DNA of 64,000 bases. It comes from Rhodoferax saidenbachensis. GTDB taxonomy: Bacteria > Pseudomonadota > Gammaproteobacteria > Burkholderiales > Burkholderiaceae_C. The notes under the pieces are model-generated. The model was not told the DNA's origin, did no database searches, and saw only the letters and a list, made by a program, of their open reading frames with translations. The translations under genes were made by a program, and so were the position numbers. Location of the stretch: the NCBI RefSeq assembly GCF_001955715.1, contig NZ_CP019239.1, forward strand, positions 2,356,001 through 2,420,000, given 5' to 3'. Within the stretch, counting starts at the first letter, position 1. Every line of letters begins with the position of its first letter. This document shows, one piece after another, positions 1 to 12,209 of this stretch.

Positions 1-1289
<1,289 letters not shown>

Positions 1290-1322
1290 GGAATTTGAGG
1301 GGGCTGTTAAAACCGAGATTTT

Positions 1323-1341
1323 ACCGGGCTTGGGGCCCGGT
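1323..1341. terminator. GC-rich hairpin between yjeT-like gene and hisZ
   Basis: Perfect 7-bp inverted repeat ACCGGGC/GCCCGGT with a 5-base loop, directly after the yjeT-like stop. The T run (TTTT) follows it only on the plus strand, where no gene is reading. On the minus strand it is followed by AAAATC. It is therefore a poor intrinsic terminator for the operon and could instead be an attenuating or mRNA-stability hairpin. Confidence 0.35.
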
Positions 1342-1343
1342 TT

Positions 1344-1535
1344 TCAGGGTGTCAGCCACCAAATCAGTACAAGACCACCCAATACGCTGAACATTGCGAA
1401 GAAGCGGATTTGGCCGTCGCTCAATTGCAGCAGTTGTGTGAAGGTGCGGCGCCAGCCTGAGGGAGACAGAAAAGGAAAAAGGCCTTCGATCACCAGAACG
1501 AAGGCCAATGCCAGCCAGAGGGTATCGCTGTCCAA
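1344..1535 (-). CDS. YjeT/DUF2065 family small membrane protein
   Basis: 63-residue protein with two hydrophobic segments (about residues 5-23 and 43-61) separated by a polar stretch containing SPSGWRR. The length and pattern match the DUF2065/YjeT family, which in many proteobacteria is encoded directly downstream of hflC. Its function is not established; an inner-membrane location is inferred from the two helices. It starts 3 bases after the hflC stop, so it is almost certainly cotranscribed with hflK-hflC. Confidence 0.85.
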   Translation of the reverse strand: MDSDTLWLALAFVLVIEGLFPFLSPSGWRRTFTQLLQLSDGQIRFFAMFSVLGGLVLIWWLTP

Positions 1536-1538
1536 GGC

Positions 1539-2441
1539 TTATTTCTTGCTGGAACCACCCGAAGATCCACCATTGCGGAAGACCTTGAAGAACTCGCTGG
1601 AGGCCGGGTCCAGCACCATCACGTCACTCTTGTTCGCAAAGGAGGCCTTGTAGGCGTCCAGGCTGCGGTAGAACTGGGCGAACTGCGGGTCTTTGCCAAA
1701 CGCGTCGGCGTAAATCTTGGCGGCTTCGGCATCGCCCTCCCCCTTGATCTTCTGGGCGTCGCGGTAGGCGTTGGCAATCGCCACTTCGCGCTGGCGGTCG
1801 GCATCGGCACGGATTTTTTCGCCTTCGGCAGCACCGGTGGAACGCAGCTCATTGGCCACACGCTTGCGTTCGGCTTCCATACGGCGATACACCGATTCGG
1901 TGATCGCTTCCACGTAGTCCACGCGGGTAATACGCACGTCCACCACGTCCACGCCCCATGGCTTGGCGCCGCGCACCTTGTCCAACACTTCGGCCTTCAC
2001 ATCGGCCATCAGCGCTTCACGCTTGAGCGAGAGCAGTTCTTTTACCGTGCGTTTGTTGATTTCTTCCTGGAAGGCATTGCGCACCACGCGGTTGAGCTGG
2101 TTCGCGCCCGCGCTTTCGTTCAGACCCACGTTACGGATGTACTCCGAAGGTTCGGAAATGCGCCAGCGCACATACCAGTCGATCACCACGCGCTGTTTCT
2201 CGGCAGTCAGCATGGGTTCTGCATCGGTGCTATCCAGCGTGAGCAGGCGCTTGTCGATGTAGGACACGTTCTGGAAGGGTGGCGGCAACTTGAAATTCAA
2301 GCCGGGCTCCGTGATCACTTCCTTGATTTGCCCCAGGGCATAGACCACGCCGAACTGGCGCTGGTCCACCACAAACAGTGTGGAGCTGGCCAGTGCCAAC
2401 AGCACCAGCAACGACGACAAAATAAATCCAAGCCGGTTCAT
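1539..2441 (-). CDS. hflC: HflC, modulator of FtsH protease
   Basis: 300 residues: one N-terminal transmembrane anchor (about 5-25) followed by an SPFH/prohibitin domain and an alanine/charged helical region (about 190-260). HflC pairs with HflK to build a large periplasmic-facing cage around FtsH and modulates its degradation of membrane proteins. The C-terminus is a Gly/Ser-rich tail ending in KK. The gene follows hflK with a 9-base gap, in the conserved hflX-hflK-hflC order. Confidence 0.95.
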   Translation of the reverse strand: MNRLGFILSSLLVLLALASSTLFVVDQRQFGVVYALGQIKEVITEPGLNFKLPPPFQNVSYIDKRLLTLDSTDAEPMLTAEKQRVVIDWYVRWRISEPSEYIRNVGLNESAGANQLNRVVRNAFQEEINKRTVKELLSLKREALMADVKAEVLDKVRGAKPWGVDVVDVRITRVDYVEAITESVYRRMEAERKRVANELRSTGAAEGEKIRADADRQREVAIANAYRDAQKIKGEGDAEAAKIYADAFGKDPQFAQFYRSLDAYKASFANKSDVMVLDPASSEFFKVFRNGGSSGGSSKK

Positions 2442-2450
2442 GCGTGGCTC

Positions 2451-3833
2451 CTAGCGTACGTCACGATCACGGCTGCGACCGGAGTCGCGGCTACGTGCAT
2501 CGTTGGACAAGGTATTGGCGGGGGGCAGCACCTGGACAGGTGCGCCAGCCGCAGAGGAAGAGGCCATCGGGTCCGCAGTCACGGTACCGGGACCATTCAT
2601 CTGCAACAGCTTTTCCAGTGGAAGGTACAGCAAGCTGGAGCCTTGGCGCGATTCGACCAGCACTTTGGTTACGTTGCTGTAGATCTGCTGCATGGTGTCC
2701 AGGTACATGCGGTCACGGGTGACCTGGGGCGCCTTCTGGTACTCGGCATAGATCGAGCGGAAGCGCTGGGCATCACCCTGTGCCTGGGCGACCACACGGG
2801 CCTTGTAGGCATCGGCTTCTTCCTTCAGACGCGAGGCGGAACCTACTGCGCGGGGAATCACGTCGTTGGCATAGGCCTGGGCTTCGTTCTTGGCGCGTTC
2901 GCGCTCCTGGCCGGCCTTGAGCACATCATCAAACGCAGCCTGCACCTGCTCGGGGGGACGCACGCCCCCTTGCTGCAGATTGATACCAACCACTTCCACA
3001 CCCACGTTGTAGCGGTCCAGAATCTGCTGCATCAGGGCGCGGACTCGGGGAGCAATCTGGTCACGCTCTTCGGACAGGGCAGCATCCATCTTCATCTTGC
3101 CAACCACTTCGCGCACAGCCGTTTCAGCGGCCTGCACTACAGCGTCCGACGGATTCTTGCTTTCGAACAAGAAAGCACGTGCGTCACTCAGACGGTATTG
3201 CACAGCCAGCTTGATGTCCAGAATGTTCTCGTCTTCGGTCAGCATGGCCGATTCTTTGAGTCCAGTGGCCTTGAGCACGCTGTCGCGCCCTACGTCCACC
3301 GAGCGGATCTGGGTCACGGACACCAGCTCATGGCGCTGGATGGGGTATGGCAGGCGCCAGTTGAAACCCGCACTGACGGTGCTTTTGTATTTGCCGAACT
3401 GGGTGATGACGGCCTGCTGGCCTTCCTGAACGATGAAAAAGCCGGTCCCCAGCCAGATCAACACCACCACGCCCAGAATCAGGCCGACACCAATGCCAGC
3501 GCTTTTCATGTCGGGCTGAAAACCGCCGCCCGAGCCGCCACCGCCTTGCGGAGGCTTCTTCGGGCCGCCAAACAAACCACCGAGCTTGCGGTTGAAATCG
3601 CGCCACAGTTCGTCCAGGTCTGGCGGTCCAGAGGCGTTGCCGCCCTTGCGTCCGCCAGCAGGACCTGTATCAGTGGGTGGCTTGGGTGTATCGCCTTCCG
3701 GAGAACCATTGCCCGAAGCGCCGGAATCGGCAGGCTTGTCGTCTCCGCCACGCCCCCATCGGGGATCGTTCAGATTGAACAAGGTGCGGGCTCTCCAGGT
3801 GGCCCACTCAGCAGCACGAAGGTGTAGTTTCAT
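2451..3833 (-). CDS. hflK: HflK, FtsH modulator subunit
   Basis: 460 residues, longer than E. coli HflK because of a 100-residue Gly/Pro-rich cytoplasmic N-terminus. A single transmembrane helix (around 113-133, GVGLILGVVVLIWLGTG) is followed by an SPFH domain and a long helical region rich in Ala, Glu and Lys. It forms the HflKC complex with the next gene product and restrains FtsH. A DUF-like leader (SAAEWATWRARTLFNLND-type start region) is typical of betaproteobacterial HflK. It lies 39 bases downstream of hflX. Confidence 0.95.
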   Translation of the reverse strand: MKLHLRAAEWATWRARTLFNLNDPRWGRGGDDKPADSGASGNGSPEGDTPKPPTDTGPAGGRKGGNASGPPDLDELWRDFNRKLGGLFGGPKKPPQGGGGSGGGFQPDMKSAGIGVGLILGVVVLIWLGTGFFIVQEGQQAVITQFGKYKSTVSAGFNWRLPYPIQRHELVSVTQIRSVDVGRDSVLKATGLKESAMLTEDENILDIKLAVQYRLSDARAFLFESKNPSDAVVQAAETAVREVVGKMKMDAALSEERDQIAPRVRALMQQILDRYNVGVEVVGINLQQGGVRPPEQVQAAFDDVLKAGQERERAKNEAQAYANDVIPRAVGSASRLKEEADAYKARVVAQAQGDAQRFRSIYAEYQKAPQVTRDRMYLDTMQQIYSNVTKVLVESRQGSSLLYLPLEKLLQMNGPGTVTADPMASSSAAGAPVQVLPPANTLSNDARSRDSGRSRDRDVR

Positions 3834-3872
3834 TTCTTCATCTCACGTATATCTCTGTGCGATTGTGCCCAA

Positions 3873-5045
3873 TCACAGATCAGCCCCTGAAGAGTCGGGG
3901 GAATAAACCGGCATTTCCGGCTCAGCCGCCTCAGTGGACGCCAACTGTGCCAGACGGGCACGCAACTCCTGCATACCCAACATATTCTTGGCACTGACAA
4001 AAATGCGGGGGGTTTGCACACCCGCGATTTCAAAACTGTCTTCCACGCGCACCGGTTGGTGCTCGGCATCGAGTGCATCAATTTTGTTGAACACCAGCAA
4101 TTGCGGAATGTCGGCCGCGCCAATCTCCACCAGCACCTGCTGCACCTGGGCAATCTGCTCGACGAAATTGGGATTGGATGCATCCACCACATGCAGCAAC
4201 AAGTCGGCATCGATGGCTTCCTGCAACGTGGCTTGGAAGGCATCCACCAAACCGTGCGGCAGATCACGGATAAACCCTACTGTGTCCGACAGCGAGACCG
4301 AACGCGCAGCCTCACCCAGGTACAGCTGGCGCGTCGTGGTGTCCAGCGTGGCAAACAATTGGTCGGCTGCGTACGCACGGGCCTTGACCAGCGCGTTGAA
4401 CAGTGTGGACTTGCCCGCGTTGGTGTAGCCAATCAGTGAGATGTTGAAAGCGTCTCTGCGTTCGCGCTGTCGGCGCTGTGTTTGTCGCTGTTTCTTGACT
4501 TTGACCAAGCGCTCCTTGGTGCGCTTGATGGTCTCCGAGATCATGCGGCGGTCCAATTCGATCTGCTTCTCACCAGGACCACCACGTACACCCGCTCCGC
4601 CGGTCTGACGCTCCAAGTGGGACCAGCGCCGCACCAAGCGCGTACTGAGGTACTGCAGTCGGGCCAGCTCGACCTGCAACTTGCCTTCATGGCTGCGCGC
4701 ACGTTGCGCAAAGATTTCCAGAATCAGAAAAGTCCGGTCATTCACCGGAAGTTCCAGATGGCGCTCCAAGTTGCGCTGCTGGCCTGGGCTTAGCGACTGA
4801 TCGAACAGGATTTCCTGGGCCCCGAGTTGGGTAGCCAGCAACTTGATTTCGTCAGCTTTGCCGGAGCCTATGAACAACGCCGCATCGGGCGCCCGGCGCT
4901 TGCAGGTGACGCGTGCCACGGGCGTCATGCCCGCCGTCTGGGCCAAAAGACCTAACTCTTCCAGCTCACCATCAAAGTTGGGCAAGCCCAAATCAACCCC
5001 GACCAGAATGGTAGGAGCCTCAACGGAAGAAGGCTTGGTGGTCAA
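3873..5045 (-). CDS. hflX: ribosome-associated GTPase HflX
   Basis: 390 residues. An N-terminal HflX-specific domain with the glycine-rich GGAGVRGGPGEKQIE segment (about 148-162) precedes an Obg-type G domain: G1 GYTNAGKST near 205, G3 DTVGF, G4 NKID and G5 SAK. HflX binds the 50S subunit and splits or rescues stalled 70S ribosomes, for example after heat shock. It is placed between hfq and hflK, the standard order, and is transcribed with them. Confidence 0.95.
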   Translation of the reverse strand: MTTKPSSVEAPTILVGVDLGLPNFDGELEELGLLAQTAGMTPVARVTCKRRAPDAALFIGSGKADEIKLLATQLGAQEILFDQSLSPGQQRNLERHLELPVNDRTFLILEIFAQRARSHEGKLQVELARLQYLSTRLVRRWSHLERQTGGAGVRGGPGEKQIELDRRMISETIKRTKERLVKVKKQRQTQRRQRERRDAFNISLIGYTNAGKSTLFNALVKARAYAADQLFATLDTTTRQLYLGEAARSVSLSDTVGFIRDLPHGLVDAFQATLQEAIDADLLLHVVDASNPNFVEQIAQVQQVLVEIGAADIPQLLVFNKIDALDAEHQPVRVEDSFEIAGVQTPRIFVSAKNMLGMQELRARLAQLASTEAAEPEMPVYSPDSSGADL

Positions 5046-5099
5046 ATTGGTGAAAAAGAACGGGACTCACCATGGAGTCCCGGTCGAAGTCGCGAAGGA

Positions 5100-5348
5100 T
5101 CAGGGCGTCGCAGGCTCTTCCGAACCGGGGGTAGCAAAATTCACAGCACGTCCGGGAACGATGGTGGAAATCGCATGTTTGTAGACCATTTGGGTCACCG
5201 TGTTGCGCAACAACACGACGTATTGATCGAAAGATTCGATCTGACCTTGCAGTTTGATGCCGTTAACCAGATAAATAGACACTGGCACGTGTTCCCGACG
5301 CAATGCGTTGAGGAAGGGGTCTTGCAAAAGCTGACCTTTGTTGTTCAC
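5100..5348 (-). CDS. hfq: RNA chaperone Hfq
   Basis: 82 residues from a GTG start at 5346-5348, chosen because a GGAGAA ribosome binding site sits just upstream and because the family begins at [14 protein letters not shown] longer in-frame reading back to 5393 would add 15 unrelated residues. Both Sm motifs are intact: the [22 protein letters not shown] region and [10 protein letters not shown]. Hfq hexamers pair small RNAs with mRNAs. It lies between der and hflX, as in relatives. Confidence 0.95.
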   Translation of the reverse strand: MNNKGQLLQDPFLNALRREHVPVSIYLVNGIKLQGQIESFDQYVVLLRNTVTQMVYKHAISTIVPGRAVNFATPGSEEPATP

Positions 5349-5454
5349 GATATTCTCCGTGTTCAAAAAATGAAGAGAAAGGAACGATACCACACCATGA
5401 ACCCGAATCTCGCACTATGCGGAGAAACCCGAGTATTGCGGGGTCAATCAGCGA

Positions 5455-6792
5455 TCAATCCTTGTCCGCGTACGGGTTGGATGAGGATTTCATTTCGATA
5501 CGCAGCGGCGTACCAATCAGGTTGAATTCCTTGCGGAAGCGACCTTCCAGAAAGCGTTTGTAGGCTTCGGTGACGTGCTCCAGCGAGTTACCGTGCACCA
5601 CGATAATGGGCGGGTTCATACCGCCCTGGTGGGCATAACGCAGCTTGGGCCGGTACATGCCGGTCTTCTTGGGCGTTTGGAACTGCACGGCTTCCAGCAA
5701 CAGTCGGGTGAGCACCGGCGTAGGCATCTTGCAATTGGCAGCCTTGTGGGCCTGGGCAATCGAGTCCCAGACCGGTCCCAGACCTTGGCGCTTCTGGGCC
5801 GAGATCAGGTGCAAAGCCGCAAACTTCAGGAAACCCAGCCGGGTTTCGATCGATCGCTTGACCAGCTCACGCTGGTACTCGTCCACCGCGTCCCATTTGT
5901 TAATGGCAACCACCACAGCCCGGCCGGATTCCAGGATGTAGCCCGCTATATGGGCATCCTGGTCGGTCACGCCCTGGATCGCATCGATCAGCAGCAAGAC
6001 CACACTGGCAGACTCAATCGCCTGCAGGGTTTTGACGACCGAAAACTTCTCAATGGCCTCAAAAACCTGGCCTTTGCGGCGCAAACCTGCGGTGTCTATT
6101 AGCTCGAATTTCTGGCCTTTGCGCTCAAAAGGCACAGAAATCGCGTCACGGGTTGTTCCCGGCATGTCAAAGGCCACCAGCCGCTCTTCGCCCAGCCAGG
6201 TATTGATCAGCGTGGATTTGCCCACGTTCGGGCGCCCTGCCACGGCCAGCTTGACCACGCCGGGCTCTTGCTCCGCTTCTTCTTCGTCAGGGTCTGGCAG
6301 GTGCAATGGTTCCAGCGCCACATCCACCAGCGAACGAATACCCTGCCCGTGTGCTGCAGAAATGGGGAACACTTCTCCCAGTCCAAGTTCAAAAAACTCG
6401 ACCAGTTGAGCGCCCTCTTTCATCCCCTCGGCCTTGTTGGCCACCAGGATGCAGGGCTTACCTAGCTTGCGCAAGTATTTGGCAATATCGTGGTCCTGGG
6501 CAGACAAGCCACCACGGGCATCCACCACAAACACCACCACATCAGCTTCCGCAACCGCCTGGCGGGTTTGCTTGGCCATTTCTTTGTAGATACCGCTGGT
6601 CGCGTCCGGCTCAAAACCACCGGTGTCAATCACGATGTACTCGTGTTTACCTTGCTTGCCGTTGCCATAGTGGCGGTCCCGCGTGAGCCCCGCAAAATCC
6701 GCAACGATGGCGTCACGGGTTTTGGTCAAACGATTAAAAAGGGTGGATTTGCCTACATTGGGCCGCCCCACCAGGGCAATTACGGGTTTCAT
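5455..6792 (-). CDS. der: tandem-GTPase ribosome assembly factor Der (EngA)
   Basis: 445 residues with two consecutive G domains, each with a [10 protein letters not shown]-loop (about residues 8 and 187), NKAE/NKWD specificity motifs, and a C-terminal KH-like domain. Der is essential for 50S subunit maturation. The start [15 protein letters not shown] is the family start. It lies 17 bases downstream of bamB, an order seen across proteobacteria (hisS-yfgM-bamB-der). Confidence 0.96.
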   Translation of the reverse strand: MKPVIALVGRPNVGKSTLFNRLTKTRDAIVADFAGLTRDRHYGNGKQGKHEYIVIDTGGFEPDATSGIYKEMAKQTRQAVAEADVVVFVVDARGGLSAQDHDIAKYLRKLGKPCILVANKAEGMKEGAQLVEFFELGLGEVFPISAAHGQGIRSLVDVALEPLHLPDPDEEEAEQEPGVVKLAVAGRPNVGKSTLINTWLGEERLVAFDMPGTTRDAISVPFERKGQKFELIDTAGLRRKGQVFEAIEKFSVVKTLQAIESASVVLLLIDAIQGVTDQDAHIAGYILESGRAVVVAINKWDAVDEYQRELVKRSIETRLGFLKFAALHLISAQKRQGLGPVWDSIAQAHKAANCKMPTPVLTRLLLEAVQFQTPKKTGMYRPKLRYAHQGGMNPPIIVVHGNSLEHVTEAYKRFLEGRFRKEFNLIGTPLRIEMKSSSNPYADKD

Positions 6793-6809
6793 GCATTCAA
6801 TCCCAAGTT

Positions 6810-7964
6810 TTACTCGGGCCTGAAGCCAAAGATACCGCCACGGCGCGTGACCACCACCAAAGTCTGCCCCGCCAACACAGGTGCAGCCACGACGGCAGAT
6901 CCGTCGGTGGCCACCCGGTTCAAGGGCGCACCGTCCTCACGCGACAGGAAATGCACCCAACCTGATTCGTCGCCCACCACCACGGAACGTCCCACCAAGG
7001 TAGGGGCGGTGACATTGCGGAAACGCAAACGATCGGAAGACCACAGACGTTCACCGTCTGCGCGACGCCACGCAATAAGCTTGCTGTCGCTTTCGGCGCC
7101 ATATACGACAGTCTCATCACCATGAACACCGGTCGCGCCGGATGCAGGTTTGGTCCAGACTGTACGCCCCTTGACCGTATCTACACAACCGACGGCCGAC
7201 TGGAACGCCCGCACACACACCGAATCGCCATCGCGGCTGACGCCCGCGACCAGGTCCACCAGGCGCTCTACTTCATTGATGCCGCGACTGGTTCCCACAG
7301 GCGCTTCCCAGCGCACAGTGCCATTCTGCGGGTTCATGCCCACCAAGCGACCACCCAGTCCGATGACCAAGGTATCGCCGACAGCGACCATGACACCCGC
7401 TTGGCCCAGCACCAGCGCATCACCGCTGCGTTGCTGCTGCCACAGCTTGCGGCCACTGGCGGCGTCGAACGCTGACACAGTGCGGTCAGCGGACAACACA
7501 AAAACCCGCGCACCTGCGACCAACGGTGCAGTCAGCGTGACTGCTCCTATTTTTTGTCGCCAAATTTCTTTTCCAGTGTCCAGCACAATCAATTCATTGC
7601 CACGGCTGACCACCGCCACATGGCGGCCATCACTGCCCACGCCAGCGGCCAACGGGGTCGCCAATGCGGTGCGCCACACGTCGCCTCCGGTGCGGGCATC
7701 AATCGCCACCACCACGCCCTGGGAACCTGCAGCAAAGAGGGTATTGCCGACCACGCGGAGGTCCAGCGGAAACGCCACTTCTCCAACGCTGGCATTCCAG
7801 GCAGGACGCACGCCTATGAGTGCCGTGTTGGGCTCCAGATCAGCGGGCTTGGCTTTTTCGGCACCCGCACATCCGGCAAGAAGACCCGCCAGCAGCAACA
7901 AGCAGCCAAAGCGGCTGACTAGGCCTTGGAAAAGAGAACGGTGCACCACGTTTATTTGCCTCAC
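6810..7964 (-). CDS. bamB: outer membrane assembly lipoprotein BamB
   Basis: 384 residues with a lipoprotein signal ending in LLAGC (lipidated Cys32) followed by a beta-propeller of PQQ-like repeats (recurring W-x-x-x, G-x-x-V-A/ALDA units). BamB scaffolds the BAM complex that inserts outer-membrane beta-barrels; BamD is encoded at 17838. It starts with a GTG that overlaps the upstream yfgM stop (GTGA). Codons near 7535-7557 are A/T-rich and resemble the dispersed repeat described elsewhere. Confidence 0.93.
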   Translation of the reverse strand: MRQINVVHRSLFQGLVSRFGCLLLLAGLLAGCAGAEKAKPADLEPNTALIGVRPAWNASVGEVAFPLDLRVVGNTLFAAGSQGVVVAIDARTGGDVWRTALATPLAAGVGSDGRHVAVVSRGNELIVLDTGKEIWRQKIGAVTLTAPLVAGARVFVLSADRTVSAFDAASGRKLWQQQRSGDALVLGQAGVMVAVGDTLVIGLGGRLVGMNPQNGTVRWEAPVGTSRGINEVERLVDLVAGVSRDGDSVCVRAFQSAVGCVDTVKGRTVWTKPASGATGVHGDETVVYGAESDSKLIAWRRADGERLWSSDRLRFRNVTAPTLVGRSVVVGDESGWVHFLSREDGAPLNRVATDGSAVVAAPVLAGQTLVVVTRRGGIFGFRPE

Positions 7965-8635
7965 TTCGCCGCACTAACCGCAGGCGCATCTGCTGCAGGA
8001 TTGATACCCAAGGCGTTGAGTTTGACTTCCAGCAAACGACGGTATTCCGAACGTTCGTCAAAGGCCTTGAACGCCTTCTGGTATTCCGTAGCTGCTTCGG
8101 TGCGTTTGCCTTGGGCTGCATAAATGTCGCCCCGGCGGTCCAGTACCAAGGCAGAGAATTCAGGGGCGATGTCCCCTTCCAGTTGCTTGAGCGCTTCGTC
8201 AAAGGCCTTGGCCTCCATGAGTACCCCAGACAGCCGCAGCCGCGCAATGGACGCATAGCCTTTATCGGACGATTTTTCTGCAACCCATCCCAACACCGTC
8301 TTGGCGCTGTCTGCCTTGCCTGCTTCGTAAGACATCTTGGCAACCAACAGGCCCGCCTGGTACGTGTAGGTGGTGGAAGCAAAACGCTCTTTCATGTCAG
8401 AAAAAGCACGTTCGGCCTTCTCGACATCTCCACTGCGCACCACGCGCTCCACTTCATCAAACATGGTCGATGCTTGATTTGCCTGGCTACGCTGCCAATA
8501 TTGGTAGCCGTTCCAGGCGGCAAAGGAGCCCAGAACCGCGATCAGTAACCAGGTAATGAGGTTGCCGTATTGCGCCCAAAAGTGTTTGAGCTGGTCCAGT
8601 TGTTCTTGTTCTTCGAGATCGAGATGATTTGCCAT
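7961..8635 (-). CDS. YfgM-like TPR membrane protein
   Basis: 224 residues: a short acidic cytoplasmic N-terminus, one transmembrane helix (about 24-44, NLITWLLIAVLGSFAAWNGY) and a periplasmic tetratricopeptide-like domain. It matches the YfgM/DUF2133 family, an ancillary subunit of the Sec translocon that works with PpiD. It is flanked by hisS and bamB, the invariant context of yfgM, and its stop overlaps the bamB start by four bases. Confidence 0.9.
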   Translation of the reverse strand: MANHLDLEEQEQLDQLKHFWAQYGNLITWLLIAVLGSFAAWNGYQYWQRSQANQASTMFDEVERVVRSGDVEKAERAFSDMKERFASTTYTYQAGLLVAKMSYEAGKADSAKTVLGWVAEKSSDKGYASIARLRLSGVLMEAKAFDEALKQLEGDIAPEFSALVLDRRGDIYAAQGKRTEAATEYQKAFKAFDERSEYRRLLEVKLNALGINPAADAPAVSAAK

Positions 8636-8647
8636 GGAGATATTCAG

Positions 8648-9973
8648 TTAAGCGTTGGATTGTAGGCTGGACGCCCATTGCGCGGCCTGGGCCAGTGGCT
8701 GGGTCACTTGCACGCCGCTACCATCGCGCAAAGACTTGACGGTCACTTCGCCCCGCGCCAACTCGTCCGCACCAAAAACAAGCGCGAATGCCGCACCGCT
8801 GGCGTCTGCCTTCTTGAACTGCGCCTTGAAGCTGCCCAGTCCTTCCGCAGTGCTAGCGTGCATCTGCACGCGCACGCCCACGTCACGCAACTGTTGCAGT
8901 GTGCGTAAGGCCACAGGCATGCTTGTAGCGTCGGGAATCACCGCGTAAGCGTCTGGGGCGGGCGCCGACATGGGTGTACCTTGTTCTTTCAGCAACTCGA
9001 GCACGCGCTCGATACCCAATGCCCATCCCACTGCTGGCGCCGCCTTACCGCCGATCTGGACGATCAAGTCGTCATAACGGCCACCGGCGCATACCGTACC
9101 TTGCGAGCCCAGCCTATCGGTCACAAACTCGAAGACAGTGAGGTTGTAGTAGTCCAGCCCGCGTACCAGCCGTGGGTTGATCGTATAGGCGATGCCATTG
9201 GCGTCGAGGATGGCCTTAAGCCCTGAGAAATGCGCCAGCGATTCCGCGCCAAGGAAGTCCAGCAGCCGGGGGGCAGACTCCACCACATCCTTCATCGCGG
9301 GATTCTTGGTGTCGAGGATGCGTAGCGGGTTGCTGTGCAGACGGCGGCGCGCCTCTTCATCCAGTTTGTCTGCATGTTTTTCGAAGTGTGCGATGAGCTG
9401 GGTACGGTGCTGCGCACGTTCTGCAGCCTGCCCCAGGCTGTTAAGTTCCAGACGCACATCAGTGAGGCCAATGGCTTTCCAGAGGGCAGAAGCCAGCAAG
9501 ATCAGCTCAGCATCCACTTCAGGGCCTGCAAAGCCCAATACTTCCGCACCGATCTGATGAAACTGGCGATAACGCCCGCGTTGCGGTTTTTCGCGGCGAA
9601 ACATGGGGCCCATGTAGTAAAGGCGTTTGCCACCGTCGTACAACAGGTTGTTCTCGATAACCGCACGCACCACGCTGGCGGTGCTTTCAGGTCGCATCGT
9701 CAGATGTTCGGCCTGCCCATGCTTGTCAGCCCGGTCTTCGAAGGAATACATCTCCTTTTCGACGATGTCCGTTACTTCACCGATACCCCGCACGAAGAGC
9801 GCCGTGTGCTCAAGAATGGGCGTCCGAATGTTGCGGTAGGCATAGCGCGCCATCAACTCGCGCACCGTAGCTTCAAGTGACTCCCAGCGCGCCGACTCCG
9901 GCGGCAGGATGTCATTCATGCCTTTGACAGCCAACAGCTTTTCCGCCTTGCGTGGCGCAGTATTCTCAACCAT
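8648..9973 (-). CDS. hisS: histidyl-tRNA synthetase
   Basis: 441 residues, class II synthetase. The HisRS signatures are visible: motif 2 with [17 protein letters not shown] (about 118-134), the histidine-binding LVRGLDYYN (about 275) and motif 3 [12 protein letters not shown]. An anticodon-binding domain occupies roughly 345-435. It charges tRNA-His. It is 8 bases from ispG and 12 from yfgM, in the conserved ispG-hisS-yfgM-bamB-der order. Confidence 0.96.
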   Translation of the reverse strand: MVENTAPRKAEKLLAVKGMNDILPPESARWESLEATVRELMARYAYRNIRTPILEHTALFVRGIGEVTDIVEKEMYSFEDRADKHGQAEHLTMRPESTASVVRAVIENNLLYDGGKRLYYMGPMFRREKPQRGRYRQFHQIGAEVLGFAGPEVDAELILLASALWKAIGLTDVRLELNSLGQAAERAQHRTQLIAHFEKHADKLDEEARRRLHSNPLRILDTKNPAMKDVVESAPRLLDFLGAESLAHFSGLKAILDANGIAYTINPRLVRGLDYYNLTVFEFVTDRLGSQGTVCAGGRYDDLIVQIGGKAAPAVGWALGIERVLELLKEQGTPMSAPAPDAYAVIPDATSMPVALRTLQQLRDVGVRVQMHASTAEGLGSFKAQFKKADASGAAFALVFGADELARGEVTVKSLRDGSGVQVTQPLAQAAQWASSLQSNA

Positions 9974-9981
9974 GGTTCTTC

Positions 9982-11256
9982 TTAATTGGGGGTAGCAACA
10001 GCTGCACTTCCGAAGCGCTGCTGTATATAGTTTTCAACCACTGCCTGGAAATCGGTGGCAATGGAGTCACCGCGCAGTGTCATGCGTTTTTCGCCGTCGA
10101 TGAAGACCGGTGCAGCCGGTGCTTCGCCCGTGCCGGGCAAGCTGATGCCGATGTCGGCGTGTTTGCTTTCACCGGGGCCATTCACGATGCACCCCATGAC
10201 GGCCACCTTGAGGTTTTCCACACCGGGGTAACTGGCACGCCAGACGGGCATCTGGGCACGCAAAAAATCGTCAATCTGTTTGGTCAACTCTTGGAACGTC
10301 GTACTGGTGGTGCGACCACATCCGGGGCAAGCAGTAACACTGGGCACAAAAGTGCGCAGGCCGAGGGCCTGGATGATCTCGGATGCAATGACCACTTCCT
10401 GCGTGCGTGCTTCGCCCGGCGCGGGGGTGAGAGAGACACGAATGGTGTCACCGATACCGTCTTGCAACAGCACGGCCAATGCCGCCGCAGATGCCACGGT
10501 GCCCTTGGTACCCATGCCCGCCTCGGTTAACCCCAAATGCAAGGGGTAATCACAGCGCCTCCCCAATTCACGGTAAACCGCGATCAAATCCTGCACACCA
10601 CTGACCTTGCAGGACAACATAATCTGGTGCGCAGGCAAGCCCATCTCCTGCGCCCGCGCGGCAGATTCCAGCGCCGAGGTGATCAAGGCCTCATACATCA
10701 CAGGTTTGGCATCCCAAGGCACGGTACGTTTGCTGTTCTCATCCATCATGGATGCCAGCAACTCCTGGTCCAGGCTGCCCCAATTGACGCCAATACGGAT
10801 GGGCTTGTTCCAGCGCACGGCCGCTTCAATCATCTGCCCGAACTGGCGATCCCGCTTGTCACCCTTGCCAACATTGCCTGGGTTAATGCGGTACTTGGAC
10901 AGGGCTTGGGCACATTCAGGAAAATCGGTCAACAGACGATGTCCGTTGAAATGGAAATCGCCAATCAGCGGAACATCAATGCCCATTCGGTCCAGTTGTT
11001 CCCTGACATAAGGCACGGCCTGCGCTGCCTCGGGCGTGTTCACTGTGATGCGTACCAGCTCCGAACCAGCAAGCGCCAGTTCCTTGACCTGGATTGCCGT
11101 ACCAATGGCGTCTGCAGTATCGGTGTTGGTCATGGACTGAATGCGCACCGGCGCACCGCCACCCACGGTCACCGTGCGGGAACCCCACACCACGTTGGAT
11201 TGGAGGGATGCACGCTTTTTGGGCAATGCCAAAGCGATCGGCAAATCGGAGTCCAC
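9982..11256 (-). CDS. ispG: (E)-4-hydroxy-3-methylbut-2-enyl-diphosphate synthase IspG
   Basis: 424 residues; the penultimate enzyme of the MEP isoprenoid pathway. The 4Fe-4S ligands are visible in the C-terminal part ([13 protein letters not shown] and, further on, the Cys of [13 protein letters not shown]). It has the split insertion typical of proteobacterial IspG. It begins at a GTG that overlaps the rodZ stop codon by one base (TAGTG), suggesting translational coupling. Confidence 0.95.
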   Translation of the reverse strand: MDSDLPIALALPKKRASLQSNVVWGSRTVTVGGGAPVRIQSMTNTDTADAIGTAIQVKELALAGSELVRITVNTPEAAQAVPYVREQLDRMGIDVPLIGDFHFNGHRLLTDFPECAQALSKYRINPGNVGKGDKRDRQFGQMIEAAVRWNKPIRIGVNWGSLDQELLASMMDENSKRTVPWDAKPVMYEALITSALESAARAQEMGLPAHQIMLSCKVSGVQDLIAVYRELGRRCDYPLHLGLTEAGMGTKGTVASAAALAVLLQDGIGDTIRVSLTPAPGEARTQEVVIASEIIQALGLRTFVPSVTACPGCGRTTSTTFQELTKQIDDFLRAQMPVWRASYPGVENLKVAVMGCIVNGPGESKHADIGISLPGTGEAPAAPVFIDGEKRMTLRGDSIATDFQAVVENYIQQRFGSAAVATPN

Positions 11257-12209
11257 TATTTCACCTCAAAACGCGCAACGTTGTCTTTGCCAATGCCAGC
11301 CAGGCTGAACGCTTTACCACGTACTTCTACGTCTGTGACGTCCACACGTCCGACCACAACCGACAGAGGCAATGCGCCAGAAGCGCCAATGGTTTCGCCC
11401 TGCACCAAGGTCTTGCGCAGTTGGACGACCCCTTTTCCATCCGTCACCTCCACCCATGATGGGCCACGAACCTTGAATACCACCAAACCCGTGGAAGCGC
11501 CGGCCACATCAACCACCGCACCGGGCATTTCTACCTTGACGGGAGTGGCGGGCACCGCTGCTTTTGCAGGCTCTGGCAAGGATGGCGCGGCCGCAGGCAA
11601 AGTGGCAGCGACCGTAGGCACGGCTGCAGGTACGACAACGGGCATCTGGTTTGTCGGAGCGACCTCCACAGGGGTAGTAACCTCTTCCTTGGCGGTAGCA
11701 GGAGGAAGCGCAGGCGCAACCAGCGCAACAGGGTCACTTGCCGGCTCTGGTTTTTGCATCTCGGGTAAGAAGGCCAACCCAACCACCCCAACCAACAACG
11801 CCAGTACTAGCAACACCGCTGGTTTGGCAAAAAAGGCCGGAATGGAGAGGCTGGTAGCTTGCCCCGGACTATGGAATGGCGCGTTAATGCCGCGCTCTTC
11901 AGTATCCAGGCGAGGAATGATGTTTTGCGGAAGTTTCTGCAAAACCGGTGCGGGGTCAATCTTCAGCGCGCGACACATGCTGGATGCCAAGGCCCGCACA
12001 AACACCGCGTCTGGCAGCAAATCGAACCGGTCAGCCTCCAGCGCCTCGAGCTTCTTGACAGGGATCTTCATCGATACCGCCAGGGCGGCCACATGCAGCC
12101 CCGAAGACTCTCTTGCATTGCGTAGCATGGTGCCCGCGCTCAAGGAAACAGGCTGGGCAGACTCATTAACGCCACCATCCGGTTGTGATGGAGTCACCAC
12201 ATCATTCAT
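11256..12209 (-). CDS. rodZ: RodZ-like cytoskeletal/HTH membrane protein
   Basis: 317 residues from the ATG at 12207-12209, preferred over one 18 bases earlier because it overlaps the pilW stop (ATGAATGA) and has GAGG upstream. Order of parts: Cro/CI-like HTH (about 20-90, [26 protein letters not shown]), one transmembrane helix (about 125-145), a Pro/Ala/Val-rich periplasmic linker (about 150-230) and a DUF4115 beta domain at the C-terminus. RodZ links MreB to the elongasome and sets rod shape. The position pilW-rodZ-ispG is conserved. Confidence 0.9.
   Translation of the reverse strand: MNDVVTPSQPDGGVNESAQPVSLSAGTMLRNARESSGLHVAALAVSMKIPVKKLEALEADRFDLLPDAVFVRALASSMCRALKIDPAPVLQKLPQNIIPRLDTEERGINAPFHSPGQATSLSIPAFFAKPAVLLVLALLVGVVGLAFLPEMQKPEPASDPVALVAPALPPATAKEEVTTPVEVAPTNQMPVVVPAAVPTVAATLPAAAPSLPEPAKAAVPATPVKVEMPGAVVDVAGASTGLVVFKVRGPSWVEVTDGKGVVQLRKTLVQGETIGASGALPLSVVVGRVDVTDVEVRGKAFSLAGIGKDNVARFEVK

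Noticed and set aside
2328..3827. 499-codon plus-strand frame opposite hflK
   Set aside because: Antisense mirror of a clear hflK gene; residue composition is typical of antisense reading.
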